Of a DNA stretch of 7,796 bases, positions 6,188 through 7,796 are shown in pieces (the first letter of the stretch is position 1; each line of letters starts with the position of its first letter). Under the pieces are notes generated by a model. It was given only the letters and a program-made list of their open reading frames with translations, was not told where the DNA came from and did not search any database. Made by a program: the position numbers and the translations under genes. Source of the stretch: an uncultured Bacteroidales bacterium (GTDB lineage: Bacteria > Bacteroidota > Bacteroidia > Bacteroidales > F082); contig CALGBV010000012.1 of the NCBI GenBank assembly GCA_937884015.1, positions 1 through 7,796 of the forward strand, in the 5' to 3' direction.

Positions 6188-7796
6188 CTATCGAAGACCG
6201 GCCTGTCTTTTCATGAAATCTGTCAGATTTTCGTCGGTTTTAAGATACTCCTGCAGCCGGGCTGTCTTTTTTTTCACCGCACCGTAGGTCAAATTCAGCA
6301 AGGCGGCCATTTGCTTTTCTTCCAAATTGAGCAGATGCAGGTAGCAAAGCAGCAAATCCTGCGACTTTATCCGGGGATAACGCTCGCGCAACTGCGATTC
6401 CAATTCCCCGAAATGCTGATTCACCACACTGCAAAACTGCAAGCCGGCAGCCTCGTCAAGCACCACATCCTTATGTTCAACGGGAAGGTCTCGGGTCGTG
6501 ATGCTACGCAACAGAACCGAATCCCTGATTTTCAGGCACACCGGCTCGCTGAAAAAGGCTTCGCCCTTATCGGATTTCTTCTCCGACACGGTTTCTTTTT
6601 GTTTCACCATTTCCAGTTTCAAGGCTTCGGTTTGGGCTTTCTGTTGCTCGAACCGTTTTTCCGCTTCGTCCAGTTTTTTGCTTGCTTCGGCCTGCTGCTG
6701 CAATTGCTCGTCGAGTTGTTGCCTTGTGGCTTCCAATTGCTGTTTTGCCTCGTTTTCAGCAGCCTTTAAGCGATTTCGTTGCCTTTTTCTCAAAGCTAAG
6801 GCTAAAATGACAAGCACCGTCAGAACAATAGGAATCAATATGAAAAGGGTGCGCTTCACGGCTTTTTTCTGAGCCAACTCTTGCTCAGCCTCGGCTTGCC
6901 GTTGCTGTTTTCTGTTTGCATAGCCTTGGTACAAGGTACTCAATTTTGAGGTTTCCGATTTATTATCGACCCCTATGCTTTTATATCGAGCCATGAACCG
7001 GATATAGGCTTCCTCTTTTTCGTGTTCGCCAAGGCTGTCATAGATTTTGCTAAGATGTTCGGCTGCTTCGAGTCTAATTCCAAGGTCAGTCTTTCGGTCA
7101 AACACAGGCTGTAAGTATCTGAGGGCGGAATCATAGACGCTTTCCCTGTAATCAATGTATCCAATGGTATGATATCGGGTCAACCTTTCATCATCATCTT
7201 CGGCTTCTACAGCCATTCGCTTTAGCGTTTGCAATGCGGCATCGCCTTTTTGGTGATACAAGTAGTCATTCAGCGCCCAGCTTGAACGCAAGTCGCGATA
7301 ATAAATATTGGCAGTGTCGGGCATTAGGCTTAAGGCTTGTGCATAGTAGTATTTCATGCTGTCTATTTCTTCCAAAGCAGCATATTCCACTCCAATTTTA
7401 TACAAAGTGATGGGAACGCTATAGGCAGAAAAAGGCGCTATGTGAAAGAACGCCAAAGCCTGTTGGGCACAACCGATGGCAGGTTCCGACATATATTGCC
7501 CGGAAAACAAATCAAAGAGTCTATTGAAAGTCAGCCCCAAGAACTGTGCTTTTTTATTTGCCAGATTTTCTGTCTTATAATGGCTTTCCATAATTTCCAC
7601 GGCCTTCAGATATTCCGCACAAGCCTCAACCACGCTGTCATGCTCATAATATCCCACGCCGTTAATGTAATGCGCCCGCGCATCAAGAAAGACGGTGTTA
7701 TCTGTAGAGACGCGATTCATCGCGTCTCTGCCATCAGTCGTCACAATTGAATCGAAATAATCCACCGCTTTCAGCAGTTCTTCGCGGTTGGTCTGC
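6188..7796 (-). CDS. Membrane-anchored TPR / coiled-coil / HTH transcriptional regulator (5' end outside window)
   Basis: This gene has the layout of Bacteroidota regulators that sense with TPR repeats and bind DNA from the membrane. The frame is open to the window edge (upstream codons read QTNREELLKA), so the GTG at 7765 is internal and 535 residues are visible. In order, numbered from that GTG: helical TPR-like repeats about 25-265 (AHYINGVGYYEHDSVVEACA, SMKYYYAQALSLMP, ESVYDSALRYLQPV, EHLSKIYDSLGEHEKEEAYI); one transmembrane helix 305-325 (RTLFILIPIVLTVLVILALAL); a Gln/Glu/Lys coiled coil about 328-395; and a C-terminal HTH about 465-505 (PRIKSQDLLLCYLHLLNLEE, then KQMAALLNLTYGAVKKKTAR), which parallels the LuxR-like module that follows such TPRs. 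The N-terminal TPRs are probably periplasmic and the HTH cytoplasmic. A palindromic repeat lies in frame at residues about 12-22. It is upstream of, and co-oriented with, two T9SS genes, its plausible but unproven targets. Confidence 0.8.
   Translation of the reverse strand, partial: QTNREELLKAVDYFDSIVTTDGRDAMNRVSTDNTVFLDARAHYINGVGYYEHDSVVEACAEYLKAVEIMESHYKTENLANKKAQFLGLTFNRLFDLFSGQYMSEPAIGCAQQALAFFHIAPFSAYSVPITLYKIGVEYAALEEIDSMKYYYAQALSLMPDTANIYYRDLRSSWALNDYLYHQKGDAALQTLKRMAVEAEDDDERLTRYHTIGYIDYRESVYDSALRYLQPVFDRKTDLGIRLEAAEHLSKIYDSLGEHEKEEAYIRFMARYKSIGVDNKSETSKLSTLYQGYANRKQQRQAEAEQELAQKKAVKRTLFILIPIVLTVLVILALALRKRQRNRLKAAENEAKQQLEATRQQLDEQLQQQAEASKKLDEAEKRFEQQKAQTEALKLEMVKQKETVSEKKSDKGEAFFSEPVCLKIRDSVLLRSITTRDLPVEHKDVVLDEAAGLQFCSVVNQHFGELESQLRERYPRIKSQDLLLCYLHLLNLEEKQMAALLNLTYGAVKKKTARLQEYLKTDENLTDFMKRQAGLR
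7704..7731. repeat. Near-perfect palindromic repeat element inside the regulator gene
   Basis: AGAGACGCGAT (7706-7716) and ATCGCGTCTCT (7719-7729) form a perfect 11-base inverted repeat with a 2-base centre (TC). One wobble pair (T7705-G7730) and one more G-C pair (7704-7731) extend it to 13. It is read through in frame on the minus strand as GRDAMNRVST. The left arm GTAGAGACG recurs as the half-site at 3398-3406. From memory, similar GTAGAGACGCG palindromes are dispersed in many bacterial genomes; copy number here needs the whole genome. Confidence 0.7.

Noticed and set aside
6311..6769. Phe/Leu/Gln-rich open frame on the plus strand
   Set aside because: It is antisense to the coiled coil and HTH of the regulator; the odd composition comes from reading Gln/Glu/Lys codons backwards.
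7763..7765. GTG at 7765 as the start of the TPR regulator
   Set aside because: Upstream codons remain open to the edge and read QTNREELLKA, continuous helical coding sequence; the true start lies outside the window.

Overview
The window looks like a chromosomal segment of a Bacteroidota member, most likely order Bacteroidales. The evidence is two secreted proteins with type IX secretion (T9SS) type A C-terminal sorting domains, a TPR-transmembrane-HTH regulator of a style common in that phylum, a C69 dipeptidase of the Bacteroidales type, two exact TAnnTTTG -7 promoter elements, and mostly absent Shine-Dalgarno sequences. Genus cannot be told from the sequence alone.

The left half (about 1-3383) reads rightward. 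It opens with the 3' part of a TetR-family regulator whose DNA-binding N-terminus lies outside the window. Directly after its stop codon comes a C69 dipeptidase that has lost its N-terminal part, including the catalytic cysteine, so it is probably a dead remnant or marks an assembly junction. A strong intrinsic terminator (about 1830-1868) closes this unit. Next is a two-gene unit: a secreted protein with a carboxypeptidase-regulatory-like domain (TTG start at 1938) and, 3 bases later, a complete ComF-family phosphoribosyltransferase-like protein.

The right half (3403-7796) reads leftward and converges on comF with only 19 bases between the stop codons. In transcription order it holds four genes: a membrane-anchored TPR / coiled-coil / HTH regulator (5' end outside the window), a small secreted protein that is mostly a T9SS sorting domain, a 550-residue secreted protein with about seven propeller-like repeats and a T9SS sorting domain, and a 74-residue lipoprotein whose ATG overlaps the preceding TGA (ATGA). 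A promoter candidate precedes the small T9SS gene, with a phased A-B-B-A set of direct repeats just upstream. A second promoter candidate overlaps a hairpin between the two T9SS genes. A reasonable but unproven model is that the membrane-tethered regulator controls the neighbouring surface and secreted proteins.

Two elements sharing the 9-mer GTAGAGACG occur in the window. One is a full palindrome embedded in frame in the regulator gene (7704-7731). The other is a half-site (3388-3406) that supplies the stop codon of the lipoprotein. They suggest a family of dispersed palindromic repeats that can land inside genes. I saw no tRNA, rRNA, CRISPR array, transposase or obvious defence system. The longest stretch without a gene is 238 bases (5950-6187), and it is described through its regulatory candidates.
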